From Chaetorhynchus papuensis (Eukaryota; Chordata; Aves; Passeriformes; Rhipiduridae): a DNA stretch of 64,000 bases. Shown piece by piece: positions 62,991 to 64,000 of this stretch. The stretch covers positions 276,903 to 340,902 of the forward strand of contig VWYX01000349.1 in the NCBI GenBank assembly GCA_013396525.1, in the 5' to 3' direction. Each line of letters starts with the position of its first letter. Positions within the stretch are counted from its first letter, which is position 1. A program made the translations under genes and the position numbers. The notes under the pieces were generated by a model. It had not been told where the DNA came from. It made no database searches and saw only the letters and a program-made list of their open reading frames with translations.

Positions 62991-64000
62991 GAAACATCCT
63001 TAAATAATAACATCCAGAGATGTTAAGAGATATTCTCTGTGCTTTTCAAGCTACCCTCTTCACTTATGTCACTGTATTTGTTACCCATAATATTGCTTTG
63101 CTGATAGTTTAATTATATAAAGGCCAGATTGTTTTACTAATTGTTTACAGAAAAAGGACTTCATTCCAGAAAGACAACTGAAGTGCAAGAATTTCTTCTA
63201 CTTCTAAATAAAACCTGATTATACTGGAAAAAAAAAAATACTTCAGTTCAGGAACTTGGGATAGATACTTCCCCTAAGTAAGAGAAGTAGGAATCCTAGA
63301 ATGACAAAACACTAGCCTCTCTTCTTTCCAGGTGAATGGCTATTATTAAGGGCAATTTAAAAATTAGGGGATTTTGTTATGTTTCTCTATAAAACATATG
63401 GGTTTTTTTTAAAAAAAACCCTGCAGTCTGCTTTTTTTATGCTACACCTACTCAGTGAGCACAGCAGATCCTTAGGGATATCTGACTTCTACACAATAAG
63501 CAGCACAGAGAAGGATAAAAGATGTGTACTTTGCAGGAGGGTGGCAGTCTCCAAGATGCAAAAGAAGAGCCAGTGATCTGTGCCCAGTGGAAGACTGCTT
63601 CAGGGGCTGAGCAATGAGAGAAAAAAAAGAGAATCTCCTCTGAGCTGCTGATTCAAACACAGCCCAATCAGGGGTGACAAAGAGTCATTACCTGCCCCTT
63701 GCCTCTGCAAAAGGAGTTTATCATGGCAGTTCAATTTTCCATGCACAATTATCAACATTACTAAGAAAACCCTGCCATTTCTGTGGCTGCTTGAGCAGAG
63801 GCAAACAGGAGAGCAAATGCAGACTGAAATCAGACTTAATAATCCCATTGAAAGGTGACTCTTCCATGACTAAAACCCTTTGATAGGGAAGAATGAAGGA
63901 ACTTTCATTGCCACTGCCTATGCTGGATCTCTGCTGTATTTTTTATTAATCCAAGACATCTCTGCAGAGTCATTAAACCACCACCATTCTAATTATGCAC
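62991..64000. other. AT-rich noncoding DNA to window end, no gene seen
   Basis: Overlapping frames at 63,379-63,883 on both strands are under 85 codons with no known domain. Poly-A and poly-T runs lie at about 63,228 and 63,402-63,418. Nothing else was recognised. Confidence 0.5.

Noticed and set aside
1..64000. CRISPR array, tRNA or rRNA genes, phage or insertion-sequence modules, or a novel gene system
   Set aside because: There are no regularly spaced repeats, no recognisable RNA-gene sequence, no coding clusters and no bacterial signals anywhere in the window.

Overview
This is a stretch of bird nuclear DNA with no protein-coding gene that I can support. The bird assignment rests on interspersed repeats: six fragments carry the characteristic 3' sequence of avian CR1 LINEs, and a probable avian endogenous-retrovirus LTR flanks an assembly gap. 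The sequence is AT-rich, has many poly-A and poly-T runs, and has only short chance open frames. It has two N gaps (15 and 282 bases), as in a draft vertebrate assembly. A songbird is plausible from the LTR type, but I cannot establish the order or species. The window could be a gene desert or the inside of one or more long introns.

Layout. 1-16.9 kb: mostly unique AT-rich DNA with small tandem duplications (4845, 13788), a hairpin (2905), a TA microsatellite beside the first gap (13035-13074), a purine-rich block (9411-9713), and three stretches that read like conserved regulatory DNA (about 6.3-6.9, 7.54-8.11 and 15.43-15.80 kb). 17.04-17.97 kb: a very old, heavily decayed minus-strand CR1-type reverse-transcriptase fragment. 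A second old CR1 tail lies at 22.0 kb and a weaker candidate at 39.3 kb. 20.28 kb holds an exact 40-bp tandem duplication. Younger CR1 fragments lie at 23.4, 30.0, 40.1, 43.6, 46.2 and 46.6 kb, all short and 5'-truncated or internal. A CpG-bearing, GC-richer island lies near 33.0-33.2 kb. At 50.2-50.8 kb and 62.7-63.0 kb are two further enhancer-like stretches. At 51,998-52,111 is an exon-like segment (acceptor, open frame, strong donor) of low confidence. 52.37-52.86 kb is the probable LTR split by the 282-base gap.

How it works together: there is no operon, pathway or gene cluster. I see no CRISPR array, rRNA or tRNA, no complete mobile element with intact genes, and no evidence of an undescribed biological system. 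The most useful leads are the ancient LINE fossil, the candidate conserved noncoding blocks, and the exon-like segment. Each needs a cross-species alignment or RNA data that I could not run. Repeat calls are from recalled family consensus patterns, not from a database search, so boundaries are approximate and subfamily names are not assigned.
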